A DNA stretch of 64,000 bases from an uncultured bacterium (GCA_937967455.1 CALCJK010000017.1:53042-117041), one strand, 5' to 3'. Shown: positions 25,603-35,448, counted from the first letter of the stretch. Numbers and translations: made by a program. Notes: generated from the letters alone by a model not told the origin.

Positions 25603-26406
25603 ATGAGTATTTCAATTTTTATATTGCTTTTAGTGATTGGTTGTGCAGTTGGCTTTCTTGCTGGTTTCTTTGGAGTTGGTGGGGGTGTAATTCTTGTGCC
25701 TGTACTTATATCAATTTTTGAAATGCAAAATTTCAATTCAGCAATCGTGACACAAATGGCAATGGGCACAAGTTTGTTCATTGTTATTTTTGCTTCAGTT
25801 TCAAGTGCCATCAAACACAAAAAAAATGGAAATATTTACATCCGTGGTGTACTATACATTGGTACAGCCAGTATTTTTGGAGCCGCTTTGGGAAGTATAA
25901 TTGCTTCATCTCTTTCTGGTGATGTGCTAAGAAAAATTTTTGCCTTCGCCGTATTTATTGTAGCAATCAGGCTGTTAATCGAAAAATCAGTATCTGAACA
26001 AAAAGAAAATTTTCACCCTGCCCCTCTTAAGCTTGTTGCTATCGGTACAACTGTTGGTATACTTTCTTCTCTTACAGGAATTGGTGGAGGAGTTTTTGCC
26101 ATACCATTGATGTATTACATCGCTAATTTTCAAATTAAAAAAGCAATAGGAACTTCATCAGCAACAGTTATTATCACAGCAGCTTCGGCTGTAATTGGTT
26201 ATATTATTAACGGATTGCATAACGACCTTTTACCAAATTTTACATTAGGTTATATTAATTACTTACATGCTATTCCTTTGATAATAGGAACAGTTGGATT
26301 AGCAAGATATGGAGCTACAGTAGCAAATAAAACTTCATCAAATTGGTTGAGAAAATTTTTTGCATTATTTTTGATAATAAATTCATTATATATGTTCTTA
26401 AAATAA
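25603..26406 (+). CDS. TauE/SafE (TSUP) family anion exporter
   Basis: 267 residues, about eight membrane helices, with the duplicated TSUP signature: GFLAGFFGVGGGVILVP in the first half and GILSSLTGIGGGVFAIPLM in the second. Family members move sulfite, sulfoacetate or other sulfur/carbon anions across the inner membrane. The start is one base after the S41 peptidase stop. No sulfur metabolism genes lie nearby, so the substrate is unknown. Confidence 0.88.
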   Translation: MSISIFILLLVIGCAVGFLAGFFGVGGGVILVPVLISIFEMQNFNSAIVTQMAMGTSLFIVIFASVSSAIKHKKNGNIYIRGVLYIGTASIFGAALGSIIASSLSGDVLRKIFAFAVFIVAIRLLIEKSVSEQKENFHPAPLKLVAIGTTVGILSSLTGIGGGVFAIPLMYYIANFQIKKAIGTSSATVIITAASAVIGYIINGLHNDLLPNFTLGYINYLHAIPLIIGTVGLARYGATVANKTSSNWLRKFFALFLIINSLYMFLK

Positions 26407-26452
26407 AATTTTAAGTAAAAATTAGTATAATAAAAAAATTCAGGAGTAAAAT

Positions 26453-26635
26453 ATGTCCAAAAACCCTAATGAATATTTTACTGCAAGAAAAATCGCACAA
26501 TTATATGGACTATCTGCATCTGAAGTAAGAAAAGCTCTCCAATCAATAAAAGCAAAACCGGTTCTTATCAAAGGAGGGTGTTCATATTACACTCGCGAGA
26601 TCTGTGAAAGAGTAAAAAAATTACTCAAAAAGTAG
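26453..26635 (+). CDS. Small HTH DNA-binding protein
   Basis: 60 residues. AGGAGT precedes the ATG. The N-terminal half (EYFTARKIAQLYGLSASEVRKALQSI) reads as a winged or excisionase-like helix-turn-helix; the second half (KPVLIKGGCSYYTREICERVKKLLKK) could be the wing and last helix. The whole protein is one DNA-binding domain with nothing else attached. Targets unknown. It is in line with TauE/SafE (46-base gap) and the DUF123 gene (30-base gap). Confidence 0.7.
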   Translation: MSKNPNEYFTARKIAQLYGLSASEVRKALQSIKAKPVLIKGGCSYYTREICERVKKLLKK

Positions 26636-26665
26636 ATTTTTTCAATCCGACAAAAAACTTATAAA

Positions 26666-27031
26666 TTGTTTTATCAATTACTTATAAAATTAGAATCCGA
26701 AAAAAATATCAAGATAGGATCATTGGGGAAGTTTTCCTTCCCGGAGGGACATTATGTCTACACTGGAAGCGCTAAAAAGAACTTCCATCAGAGAATTTAC
26801 AGACATATTAAAAAAAAGAAAAAATACAAGTGGCATATCGATTATTTGCTGGGAAATGGTAAAATACTACAGATAAAAAAGTTGATTAACAAACAAAGCG
26901 AATGTAAGATACATAAGTCGACAATCCAATTATATAATGGCAAGGAATTAATAAGAGGTTTTGGATCAAGCGATTGTAAATGTAGAAGTCATTTGATCTT
27001 TTTGAGTAAAAAAATGAAATTATTAAAGTAA
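26666..27031 (+). CDS. DUF123 GIY-YIG-like nuclease domain protein
   Basis: 121 residues. Matches the DUF123 pattern: [32 protein letters not shown], then [13 protein letters not shown] at the end. DUF123 is a compact GIY-YIG relative, sometimes fused to endonuclease III and found in archaea and bacteria; here it stands alone. No ATG is available: the frame is closed upstream by a TAG at 26633-26635, and the best start is TTG at 26666, which sits at the right place for the family but has no clear ribosome site. Confidence 0.75.
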   Translation: MFYQLLIKLESEKNIKIGSLGKFSFPEGHYVYTGSAKKNFHQRIYRHIKKKKKYKWHIDYLLGNGKILQIKKLINKQSECKIHKSTIQLYNGKELIRGFGSSDCKCRSHLIFLSKKMKLLK

Positions 27032-27260
27032 TGAATATAAAATTTTCAAAACACTCACCATTTTTCAGTACTAATCTTACTAAATCAAAATCACAAATCA
27101 GGTTTTATTTATACTCCACCACAATATATTAATGCATTAGTTATACGAACCGAAATGTTAATAATCAATTTCACATGAGCAAATCAATTATTTAACTTGT
27201 TGCTTCGCAAGCTTATTTATACTTAATATAGTTACCAGTTTGAATAACCATAAAAACATC

Positions 27261-27626
27261 TTATGGACCAATATCTGGTTTTGGATACATCGCTATTAAC
27301 GATGGATAAAATTGTAATGAATCATATTCAACTTCAATATTAAAAAGAGATGTATCGCACTTAGATATAAATTCATGGAGTCCTTTGATTGTACGATAAC
27401 TTTCCCAATATTGATGTGGAATATGCAAACCATCGGATAGCGAAATGGCATCCCCAATTGTATCTGCAACAATAAAAATCCTGGCATCAGCGACTTCTGG
27501 ACAATTGCAAGATACTTTCTGATCTATTGAATAATCAAACTTTTGAATTGAATCCACAATGTTATCTTTCTTCGAGCAACCTATTACAACGATCATAAAG
27601 ATTAAGGAAATTATTGATAGTTTCAT
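27261..27626 (-). CDS. Small hypothetical lipoprotein
   Basis: 121 residues with lipoprotein signal MKLSIISLIFMIVVIGC (Cys 17). Two close cysteines (CNC) and one later in the mature part could form a disulfide. No recognisable domain. First of a minus-strand block of secreted proteins that differ from the housekeeping genes around. The 229 bases between this gene and the DUF123 gene show no convincing feature. Confidence 0.6.
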   Translation of the reverse strand: MKLSIISLIFMIVVIGCSKKDNIVDSIQKFDYSIDQKVSCNCPEVADARIFIVADTIGDAISLSDGLHIPHQYWESYRTIKGLHEFISKCDTSLFNIEVEYDSLQFYPSLIAMYPKPDIGP

Positions 27627-27726
27627 ATTTCATTAAATCCTTTTTTATAAATTTTAAGAATTTCTCAAGTATCTTGGCATATACAACCGCAATAAGAATA
27701 CAGCTTCACTAAAGTTGATCCACTCT

Positions 27727-28236
27727 TCATCTGTCTGGAATTTTAATTTCTTTTACATCTTCAATAGTATTATCCTCCAGTGAAGAAAATTCATCTGTAT
27801 CATTGATAGGTACGCCTTTGAGTTTGAATCGTACCCATCTTACAGAATATGGAAACATTTCACTAATTGTCACGTGCATACTTCCCCCACTAGGGATTCT
27901 AACAATTTCATCCGATATGGATTGAGTGTATTCATATTTGTTCAAATCTGATCTTGTATTTGAAATGGATAACTTACCCACGAAATCTTTTTCACCGATA
28001 TTTGAAATGGTCACAAGGAAATCAAATATCTTGGCATTTGCAATCAAAGGTCTACCATACGGATCATGGGAAACGCTAGACGCTCGCTGATAAGTAATTG
28101 CTTCGATAACTAAATTTGGATCTCCCCCTTTGTCGTATCGAGTTACTCTCTGTTGTCCGCATGATGATAGAAAGATAAGGAGTAATCCAGGCAATATATT
28201 AAAACAAAAATTTACAATGTGCAAGACTTTTTTCAT
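27727..28236 (-). CDS. Hypothetical lipoprotein, CARDB-like beta domain possible
   Basis: 169 residues. Long signal ending in LLLIFLSSC (Cys 26). The mature part has NAKIFDFLVTISNIGEKDFVGKLSISN and later ISDEIVRIPSGGSMHVTI, a pattern like CARDB-type or adhesion beta-sandwich domains that mention 'new/independent' strands, but the match is weak. Starts 3 bases after the superoxide dismutase stop, so the two are co-transcribed. Function unknown. Confidence 0.55.
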   Translation of the reverse strand: MKKVLHIVNFCFNILPGLLLIFLSSCGQQRVTRYDKGGDPNLVIEAITYQRASSVSHDPYGRPLIANAKIFDFLVTISNIGEKDFVGKLSISNTRSDLNKYEYTQSISDEIVRIPSGGSMHVTISEMFPYSVRWVRFKLKGVPINDTDEFSSLEDNTIEDVKEIKIPDR

Positions 28237-28239
28237 TTT

Positions 28240-28920
28240 TTATTCAATCATTTCGTATCGTCTACTAACTTCTTCCCAATCAATTACATTCCAGATGGCT
28301 AACAGGTAGTCCATTCTTCTATTCTGGTATTTAAGATAATATGCATGTTCCCAAACATCAATTCCTAATATTGGTTTTCCTTTTTTTTCAGCAATGTCCA
28401 TTAGTGGATTATCCTGGTTTGGAGTTGTAGAAACAAAGAGTTTATTGTTATTATCTACAGAGAGCCAAGCCCAACCTGATCCAAAGTGACCAGCAGCGGC
28501 ACTAATGAGTAATTTTTTCAAACTATCAATAGAGCCAAACTGTTGATTTATTGCTTGAAGTAAACGCTCAGATGGCTTTGTGTTTTTATCTGGAGTTAGG
28601 ATAGTCCAGAATAACGAATGGTTGTAATGACCGCCAGCGTTGTTTCTTACAGCGATAGAATATGAAGAGATATTTTTTAATATATCCTCTATTGATAAAT
28701 TTTCAGTGGCTGTGTTTTCAAGAGCTTTGTTCAAATTATCAACATAGGATTGATGATGTTTTAAGTGATGGATTTGCATTGTTTGTGTATCAATAAACGG
28801 TTCAAGAGCATCATACGCATAACCTAATTGAGGAAGTTGAAATTTTGGTTGTGCGTTGGTTTTAGATACACTAAAAACAATTATTATAATGCAAATAATT
28901 AATGATTTAAATTTTTTCAT
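28240..28920 (-). CDS. Exported Fe/Mn superoxide dismutase, Mn-type residues
   Basis: 226 residues. A signal peptide ([24 protein letters not shown]) precedes a complete [64 protein letters not shown]. All four metal ligands (three His and the Asp of DVWEH) are present. GGH before the second ligand and TPNQDNPLM are features of the manganese branch; iron forms usually have AAQ-x-WNH. It converts superoxide to peroxide and oxygen outside the inner membrane, which is less common than cytosolic SOD. It sits among lipoproteins. Confidence 0.92.
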   Translation of the reverse strand: MKKFKSLIICIIIIVFSVSKTNAQPKFQLPQLGYAYDALEPFIDTQTMQIHHLKHHQSYVDNLNKALENTATENLSIEDILKNISSYSIAVRNNAGGHYNHSLFWTILTPDKNTKPSERLLQAINQQFGSIDSLKKLLISAAAGHFGSGWAWLSVDNNNKLFVSTTPNQDNPLMDIAEKKGKPILGIDVWEHAYYLKYQNRRMDYLLAIWNVIDWEEVSRRYEMIE

Positions 28921-29185
28921 AATGTTTAAATTTAGTTTTATTTATGTTTTTATTTTGTTTGCTTAAAGGTAACATCTGTAAAATCGAATTATTTTTATTC
29001 ATTTAAATTTATTATTACCCAAATCCAATTTAAGATTTTATTTAAAAAAAATCAATTCAAATACTCTTATTGATGTTGTAATCTTTGTAATTCGCAAGAT
29101 TTTGTTTTAGACACAATAGAACAAAAATAATCTATTTTCAAAAGATGTAGTGTAATCATTTGCCGGGTGATGTGTATTATTCCGA

Positions 29186-29734
29186 TCATTTAATTAATTC
29201 CAATCGGCAAAGATCAAATAGCGTTTGTTGAAATCCATAAGCATCTCCTGAGTTCAGCATCACTGTTAGACTGTCTTCAGCAAATGCTGTTATAGTATCT
29301 AAAACTTCGTAATATTTCCAGACAGAATCTGTTATAGAAATTGTCTTGTGAGTTACACCATTCAAAGATAACACTATGTTGCTCGGAGTTCCTCTTGGCC
29401 CAGACCAATTTGATTTTGCCCATACAGATAACCTTAAGTATTGTTTACCAACCGGTACTGCTACTGTAGTTTTCAGAGCCTTACTAATAAGGTCTCCCAC
29501 AGTTAGTACAACTGACCAACTGCCACCTCCAGGTGGAACATCATTGTCGAAGTTAACTGATGATGATGTATTGCTCCAAAATATCCAACCATCAATTGAT
29601 GGGTTATTGTCGATTTCAAATGATGAATTCATAATCAAATTTTGAGGCTGAGACGGTTCTGTTACTATTAATTTTTTGCACGCATATAGAAAGCAAAGAA
29701 ATACTGTCAAAGTAATTATGGCTATCTTTTTTAT
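29186..29734 (-). CDS. Hypothetical lipoprotein with carbohydrate-binding-like fold; possible ATA start
   Basis: 182 residues if started at the ATA at 29734-29732. No ATG is available near the front. The frame upstream of TTG 29710 reads ATA-AAA-AAG and on into a complete lipoprotein signal (xKKIAIITLTVFLCFLYAC, Cys 19), with GAAAGGAATATACA directly before the ATA. The TTG at 29710 has no ribosome site and would cut the signal short. The body begins LIMNSSFEIDNNPSIDGWIFW and continues as a jelly-roll-like beta fold, as in CBM-type or galactose-binding domains. Ligand unknown. Alternatively the start codon has mutated and the gene is poorly expressed. Confidence 0.6.
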   Translation of the reverse strand: MKKIAIITLTVFLCFLYACKKLIVTEPSQPQNLIMNSSFEIDNNPSIDGWIFWSNTSSSVNFDNDVPPGGGSWSVVLTVGDLISKALKTTVAVPVGKQYLRLSVWAKSNWSGPRGTPSNIVLSLNGVTHKTISITDSVWKYYEVLDTITAFAEDSLTVMLNSGDAYGFQQTLFDLCRLELIK

Positions 29735-29785
29735 TGTATATTCCTTTCTAAAATAAGAATTTAAATTATTTAAATATTTCTTTTC

Positions 29786-30319
29786 TTATCTCTCAAAAAT
29801 ACCAACTATTTTTGCAGTACCAATTACATGGCCATCAATTGCTTTCTGAAAAATTTTAAGTGAGGTATGCACATCAAGCTCTAACTTTTCTACATCAAGA
29901 GCATATATTGTTACTTCATATTTATGTGGACCTGATCCCTTAGGTGGTTGTGGTCCACCATAACCAAGCCAGCCAAATGTATTATTTAGCTCTTTACAAC
30001 CCTTTGGCATTTTATCCGTTTTAGATGCACCCTCATCAATTGAATTTACATCACGAGGAATATTTATTACAAGCCAGTGCACCCAGTTATTTGCAATTGG
30101 ATGTAAATCGACAATTGAAATTGCAAAGGATTTTGTTCCTTCTGGCGGATTTTCCCACTTTAATGGGATCGAAATGTTTTTACCACCGGTTACACCAGTT
30201 GTTGCATATTTAGTTGGTATTACCTTACCATCTTCAAAAGATTTTGAAGTTATTTTAAATTTTGTTTCGCTCATAAAATTAAAATTTAAAATTAAGATTA
30301 AAAATAATTTTAGTATCAT
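29786..30319 (-). CDS. YbhB/YbcL-type PEBP protein (Raf kinase inhibitor-like)
   Basis: 177 residues. Contains the bacterial PEBP signature: SFAISIVDLHPIANNWVHWLVINIP, then GYGGPQPPKGSGPHKYEVTIYALD. Members bind small ligands, possibly phospholipid head groups; a biochemical job in bacteria is not settled. The first ATG adds a short hydrophobic leader (MILKLFLILILNFNF) that could be an export signal; an internal ATG (MSETKFKI) would give a cytosolic form, but neither start has a clear ribosome site. Sits in the secreted-protein block, which favours export. Confidence 0.85.
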   Translation of the reverse strand: MILKLFLILILNFNFMSETKFKITSKSFEDGKVIPTKYATTGVTGGKNISIPLKWENPPEGTKSFAISIVDLHPIANNWVHWLVINIPRDVNSIDEGASKTDKMPKGCKELNNTFGWLGYGGPQPPKGSGPHKYEVTIYALDVEKLELDVHTSLKIFQKAIDGHVIGTAKIVGIFER

Positions 30320-30339
30320 ATTTATTTACCAAAAAAAAT

Positions 30340-33300
30340 TTACTTCAACACAACCATTTTTTTAGTCTGTGCAAAACTTCCCTGCTGACCGATTACACTT
30401 ATTCGATAAAAATATACACCCGATGCTGCGGGTCTACCGTTCGAAGTTATACCATCCCAGCTAATTGTATAATTTCCTTCATCATGGTGCTCATTGTTGA
30501 TTAAAGTAATGACCCGCTCACCCAGAATGTTAAATACATCTAATGTAACTTGCCCCGGATGAGGTATACCATATTGAATAGTTGTACCTGCATTAAAAGG
30601 ATTAGGATAATTTTGTGTAAGTCGATAATTGCTTGGGACGACTTCTTCTTTTAACTCAATTGGGTTGAATGAAAATACATCGCCGTGCCGTAGTGGATAA
30701 TAAGGATAAATTCTTAGCACATCTCCATCTTTGAAATCCGATGCTTCATTCATTTGACGCATCATAACAGCATACATAACCGGAATACGATCGAATGAGT
30801 CTAGTAAATTAAAATGAGGAATATACGTTGAAGTCGTTCCACCAGTATACATAACTTTCGGAGAGTCGGTATATGTTGTCCCAAAAATTAATATAAATTC
30901 ATCACCTCTTCTTCCAACTACTAATGAACCATCTATAAGTACCATAGGCGATGGTTTCCACCTACCGTCTATATTGCCATAATACAAATACTTTCTAATA
31001 GAGTCTGTCGGTGATGTTTTCACCCAGCGGTAAAGCGAATCATTCCTCTCAACAATTCCTACATCTAGTTGTCTTAATTTTTTACCTTTCGAGTCACACT
31101 CCCAGACAGTAAATGGTACAACATAACCGCTATCATCTATACCCAATCTGTACTTTTCATAATCCTGGTATGAAAAGCCTGCACTTACACTATCTTTAAC
31201 GAATGGACGAAATTCGGGATGTATTATCCTTCTTTTTACTGGTGGGAAGGGGGCAAATCCATCAATGTAACGATAAGCTTTCTGTATATTTGTCGTGCTG
31301 AATTCTAACATTACATAGCGAAGCGAATCAATAGGTAATCCGCTTGGCATATAAATAAAATTTTGATGCTGAGGATAAGCTATGAATCCGTAGTTGTTCT
31401 GTGGCTTGTAAATGTCGGCTGTAAATCCTTTTACACCATTAAACCAAATATTGCTTGAGGGAGTATATTCCCAGCGTTTTAATCCCTTCTTTGTCGTGGT
31501 TGTTCCACGTGTTATTTTAAATCCATCGGTAACAGGGATATTATAACCTAATTCATCTGGTAAAGGATGGTTTAAGAGTAATATTTCGTTAGTGCTTGTA
31601 TTTTTTAAATCAAAAACTATGTTTATTGAATCGAGTTCAAGTACTGTAATATTATAAATATTGTTTTTCAATTTGGATGGGTCAATTATTCTAACACCAA
31701 AACTTCCTTCCGATTCGCCCGCTTCACGTTTACTCATAACTTCAGTTGTGGGAAAAATTGGCTTTTTAATTTCAATACCGATTGTGTCATACCAAACATT
31801 GTAATAACTGTCAGATATTTCAAACATGACTTTAGCAATTGCGCCTATTACAGCTTTTGGATTTATATCAAAGGATATATAATTATTACTGTCTATAGAT
31901 ACGGAGTTATTATAACCGATTTTATGTGGAATGTACCTAATATCAGGTGTTCTCTTTCTTAAAATTTGATTATCGATTGGATAAATGTTAATAGTAAAAT
32001 TATTTAATGTATCACGAGCATAGTTCTTTAAGCCGAAGAGGCATCTAATATTTTCGCCAGGATTTGCTTCGCCATCAGAGTTTAGATTGTCCGAAATTAT
32101 TTTAAAATCTACAACCTTAACTGGACCTGATGTACTTAACTGTTTTATTGAGTCGAATGTAATAGTTTCACCATCTTTGTAATTGACTATTAACGACAAT
32201 TGTGTTAGCTCAGGATGCGGTGGAATTTCAATAATATTACCGAAAGTTCCGTCATTCGGAGCGCCATCGTTATGCATTCCATCGTCGTATAATTGAAAAT
32301 TCGTTTCAAAATTATCGGCTTTTCTGTATAATTTAGCTTCAATACTATTTGCATCCGTCAAAGTTGCTTTTATAAATATTTTTGTAGAATCGAGTTTATA
32401 GTAATTGCTTGTAACTTCTAAATTACCCAGTACTCTTCCGATTCCTTTATCGAAAATGTATCGCAAATCGCTGGAGGTTTTACGCAACTTTGTAATCGAG
32501 TTAAGTCTATCAGTTCCCTGTTCTATTAATGAAGCAAATATTATATCCTGAGAATCGCCGGGTGTCATATTAAAGGGGCCATGTGCCATCAAAAAGCGAA
32601 CATCACTTATTTCCCATAATGGGGGATCTATCCAAGTGGAATCTGCAACTGGATCATCACTACACATAAAAACAGTATCTCTTAAATGATAATAAGCTTG
32701 AATAGGTTTATCAGAAAAAATTTCTTTGTAGACTTTAAAACCTGTAAGATGTTCAACTTGGTTGGAAGATTTTAAAAGTTTAAAACCAACAGCTGGTGGT
32801 TTATCACCATAGCCTTGAATGGATTCATCATAATTAGTAGCATTGTAGCAATATCCCAGATCATGGCGTTTACCCCTCGAATCTAATCTAATATCACATC
32901 CAGCAAAATCATCAAAAGGATTTCCTAAATCAGGGTCTGACCAAAGACCTACATAAACACTATCCCAGGGTCTAGCACTCTTATTATAAATTTGAAATCT
33001 AAGGAATTGAACATTTGGTAAAGCATTATAAGCCCAAGCAGTTTTGTGTACCTCCACTCCAAGGGGTTTCGAGCTCCCTCCAATCAAATTATGCCATGCA
33101 GGATCGGCATCGTTATAAACGTAATATAAAATCATATCGGGAAAAGTTATTCCATTGTGAAATTCAATACCTATCTTATCGATATCAGGTTCCCAGACTC
33201 CATTCTTATTTATATCTACCCAGGGTGCACCCTGATTTACAGGCCAATTGTAGTAGTCAGGATTACTGTTTGGGTTATCTAACAGTGGGCGAACTTTGTA

Positions 33301-33711
33301 GATTTTGTACTCGGGTTTTGTATAGTCGTCCGGTAAACCTGTTTCTTTATCAATTAATCCCGGACGGTATTCGGAACCGAAGTGCCCAGATACTGCAACC
33401 CTTATACTTTCTGTTGTATCAGTATCTTTATATTTTGCACCTATCCAAAGCCCAGCTGAGAAAATTGCAAACTTATCACTACCTTTAGGCCATTCAAAAC
33501 CAGGACCGAAATTAATATAATTAGAGTAAAACTCACCATTATTTCGGAAAAAGGCTGAAATATTATTTACATCAAGTTTCTGTTGCTGAATTATTTTTAC
33601 ATCTAAAGAAGCTTGAATTTTAGGATAAGATGGAATTTGTTTGTAGGTTTGTGTAAAAGCATGGAGATTAACTCCAATACTGAGCCCCATTATAATGATT
33701 AACTTAATCAT
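30340..33711 (-). CDS. Large secreted protein with T9SS-type sorting domain
   Basis: 1123 residues. GGAGGTG precedes the ATG; a signal peptide is followed by a long beta-rich body with segments such as NNGEFYSNYINFGPGFEWPKGSDKFAIFSAGLWIGAKY, which is a type seen repeatedly in Ignavibacteria secreted proteins. Many Asp/Asn-rich loops could bind calcium. The last 90 residues are a C-terminal sorting domain (NYPNPFNAGTTIQYGIP, VFNILGERVITL, SGVYFYRISV, KKMVVLK) that directs export through the Por/T9SS and attachment to the cell surface. No catalytic motif was found; a structural or adhesive role is possible. Confidence 0.85.
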   Translation of the reverse strand: MIKLIIIMGLSIGVNLHAFTQTYKQIPSYPKIQASLDVKIIQQQKLDVNNISAFFRNNGEFYSNYINFGPGFEWPKGSDKFAIFSAGLWIGAKYKDTDTTESIRVAVSGHFGSEYRPGLIDKETGLPDDYTKPEYKIYKVRPLLDNPNSNPDYYNWPVNQGAPWVDINKNGVWEPDIDKIGIEFHNGITFPDMILYYVYNDADPAWHNLIGGSSKPLGVEVHKTAWAYNALPNVQFLRFQIYNKSARPWDSVYVGLWSDPDLGNPFDDFAGCDIRLDSRGKRHDLGYCYNATNYDESIQGYGDKPPAVGFKLLKSSNQVEHLTGFKVYKEIFSDKPIQAYYHLRDTVFMCSDDPVADSTWIDPPLWEISDVRFLMAHGPFNMTPGDSQDIIFASLIEQGTDRLNSITKLRKTSSDLRYIFDKGIGRVLGNLEVTSNYYKLDSTKIFIKATLTDANSIEAKLYRKADNFETNFQLYDDGMHNDGAPNDGTFGNIIEIPPHPELTQLSLIVNYKDGETITFDSIKQLSTSGPVKVVDFKIISDNLNSDGEANPGENIRCLFGLKNYARDTLNNFTINIYPIDNQILRKRTPDIRYIPHKIGYNNSVSIDSNNYISFDINPKAVIGAIAKVMFEISDSYYNVWYDTIGIEIKKPIFPTTEVMSKREAGESEGSFGVRIIDPSKLKNNIYNITVLELDSINIVFDLKNTSTNEILLLNHPLPDELGYNIPVTDGFKITRGTTTTKKGLKRWEYTPSSNIWFNGVKGFTADIYKPQNNYGFIAYPQHQNFIYMPSGLPIDSLRYVMLEFSTTNIQKAYRYIDGFAPFPPVKRRIIHPEFRPFVKDSVSAGFSYQDYEKYRLGIDDSGYVVPFTVWECDSKGKKLRQLDVGIVERNDSLYRWVKTSPTDSIRKYLYYGNIDGRWKPSPMVLIDGSLVVGRRGDEFILIFGTTYTDSPKVMYTGGTTSTYIPHFNLLDSFDRIPVMYAVMMRQMNEASDFKDGDVLRIYPYYPLRHGDVFSFNPIELKEEVVPSNYRLTQNYPNPFNAGTTIQYGIPHPGQVTLDVFNILGERVITLINNEHHDEGNYTISWDGITSNGRPAASGVYFYRISVIGQQGSFAQTKKMVVLK

Positions 33712-33736
33712 AACACCTCCAAATAATTATAATTAA

Positions 33737-33761
33737 AATGCCAGGTGATTTACCTGGCATT
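33737..33761. terminator. Bidirectional hairpin between STAS and surface-protein genes
   Basis: AATGCCAGGT (33737-33746) and ACCTGGCATT (33752-33761) form a perfect 10-bp stem with a 5-base loop. It lies downstream of the minus-strand STAS gene and upstream of the surface-protein gene, so it would end STAS transcription. The T-run on the minus strand is weak. Confidence 0.65.
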
Positions 33762-33769
33762 GATTTAAA

Positions 33770-34114
33770 TTATTTTTTCTTGAAACTTGCTATAGCTCTT
33801 TCTTGAGTCTCGTAACTATCAAATACTTTTACAAGTTGAGTTATTACAAATATACTTTTAATTCTTTTTCCGATTCTAGCTAACTTCAAGTCGCCACCGG
33901 CATTTCGAACTGTTGTAAGAACTGATATTAAACTGCCCAATCCCGCACTATTAATATAAGATACACCAGATAAATCAATAACGATTTTTTTAATTTCATC
34001 TGTAATTAAGCTTTTAACTTTTTCCCTTAATTTTGTCGTTTCCGGATCGCCAATTAAGTCACCATTGAGTGTTAAAATTGCAATATCATCCACAATTTTT
34101 TCTTTAATTTGCAT
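33770..34114 (-). CDS. STAS-domain anti-sigma factor antagonist (SpoIIAA-like)
   Basis: 114 residues, a single STAS domain. The conserved phosphorylatable serine lies in YINSAGLGSL, preceded by KIVIDLSGV. Proteins of this kind bind an anti-sigma kinase when unphosphorylated and so free a sigma factor or control partner switching. No partner kinase (RsbW-like) or phosphatase is in this window, so its pathway is unknown. It is a monocistronic-looking gene between two hairpin or spacer regions. Confidence 0.88.
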   Translation of the reverse strand: MQIKEKIVDDIAILTLNGDLIGDPETTKLREKVKSLITDEIKKIVIDLSGVSYINSAGLGSLISVLTTVRNAGGDLKLARIGKRIKSIFVITQLVKVFDSYETQERAIASFKKK

Positions 34115-34259
34115 AATTTTTCCTGATTTTTTGGATTTTTATTAAACTATTATAGTTATTTTAGAGATTAAAAGCAAGTACTAGACACAAACTAATTAAT
34201 CTAATTGCTTTTCACAGAAAGCTTCCATAAATTGTTAAAAATTTTAAAAAAGGAAAACC

Positions 34260-35447
34260 ATGATAAAAGAAAAAATCAAACAAGCTATCGAAATATTAAA
34301 AGAGAAAAATATTGATATGTGGTTAACATTTGTAAGGGAAAGTTCATTAATTCCCGATCCTATGATTGAAATAACTGTTGGAACTCATAGTACCTGGCAA
34401 ACTGCATTTATTATCACAAAATATGGTGATACAATTGCTATTGCAGGAAGTTTAGATGTAGCAAACATTAAAGCATATGGTTACTACAAAGAAGTTATTG
34501 GATATGTGCAGTCCATAAAAGAACCATTATTAGAAGTATTAAACAGAATAAAACCTAACAAAATTGCAATCAATTTCTCAATCGACACAATAATATCGGA
34601 TGGATTAACACATGGAATGTATTTATCTCTGATGAAATATTTAGAAGATACAGAATACAAAGATAAGTTAATTTCTGCTGAAGAAATAATTAGTGCGCTC
34701 AGAGGTAGAAAATCAAAAACTGAAATAAAATTTATAAAAGAAGCAATAGATGAGACATTAAAAATCTTTGATAAGGTTTCCAAATTTATAAAACCGGGGA
34801 AAACGGAACAGGATGTTGCAAATTATATTTTAGATTTGGTTAGAAAATCTAAACTTGAAACGGCTTGGGAAGAAAAACAATGTCCAGCAGTTTTTTCTGG
34901 ACCTGAATCGGCAGGTGCACACGCAGAACCAACAAAAAGAAAAATTCAAGCTGGACATATTTTGAACATAGATTTTGGAGTAAAGAAAAACGGTTATTGT
35001 TCCGATTTACAACGAACCTGGTATATAAAAAGAAAGGGAGAAAAAACAATTCCAAAGGAAGTGACGCGTGGATTTAAGGTTATAGTTGAATCAATAAACC
35101 GAGCAGCCAAAGCACTTAAGCCAGGTGTTCAGGGTTATGAAATTGATGCAATTGCAAGAAATTATATTACATCGCAGGGTTATAAAGAATACCCACATGC
35201 ACTTGGTCATCAAATTGGAAGATCAGCCCACGATGGAGGTGTACTCTTATGCCCAAGATGGGATAGATACGGAAAACTGCCTTATCAAAAAGTGGAAGCA
35301 GGACAGGTTTTTACACTTGAGCCGAGATTAACAGTCGAAGGTTATGGTATTGCAACGGTTGAAGAAATTGTTCAGGTTACTGAGAGTGGTTGTAAATTTA
35401 TTTCAAAACCACAGAAGGAGATCTGGGTAATTCAGTATATTAAATAA
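34260..35447 (+). CDS. M24 family metallopeptidase (Xaa-Pro aminopeptidase type)
   Basis: 395 residues: creatinase-like N-terminal domain (about 1-150) and pita-bread metallopeptidase fold. Metal-site segments are DFGVKKNGYCSDLQRTW (Asp ligands), GHQIGRSAHDGG (His) and FTLEPRLTVEGYGIATVEEIVQV (two Glu). Hydrolyses the N-terminal bond of peptides, often with proline second; the second catalytic His/Arg pattern is not fully clear, so substrate is uncertain. Cytosolic. AAAAAAGGAAAACC precedes the ATG. Terminates at a hairpin shared with the OPT gene. Confidence 0.88.
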   Translation: MIKEKIKQAIEILKEKNIDMWLTFVRESSLIPDPMIEITVGTHSTWQTAFIITKYGDTIAIAGSLDVANIKAYGYYKEVIGYVQSIKEPLLEVLNRIKPNKIAINFSIDTIISDGLTHGMYLSLMKYLEDTEYKDKLISAEEIISALRGRKSKTEIKFIKEAIDETLKIFDKVSKFIKPGKTEQDVANYILDLVRKSKLETAWEEKQCPAVFSGPESAGAHAEPTKRKIQAGHILNIDFGVKKNGYCSDLQRTWYIKRKGEKTIPKEVTRGFKVIVESINRAAKALKPGVQGYEIDAIARNYITSQGYKEYPHALGHQIGRSAHDGGVLLCPRWDRYGKLPYQKVEAGQVFTLEPRLTVEGYGIATVEEIVQVTESGCKFISKPQKEIWVIQYIK

Positions 35448-35448
35448 A

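Noticed and set aside
27032..27260. Small RNA or gene in the gap after the DUF123 gene
   Set aside because: Only a 4-bp GCTT/AAGC hairpin and AT-rich sequence; no supported frame.
28921..29185. Gene or RNA between the SOD and the ATA-start lipoprotein
   Set aside because: AT-rich with stops in all frames and no stable hairpin seen; probably promoter region for the SOD gene.
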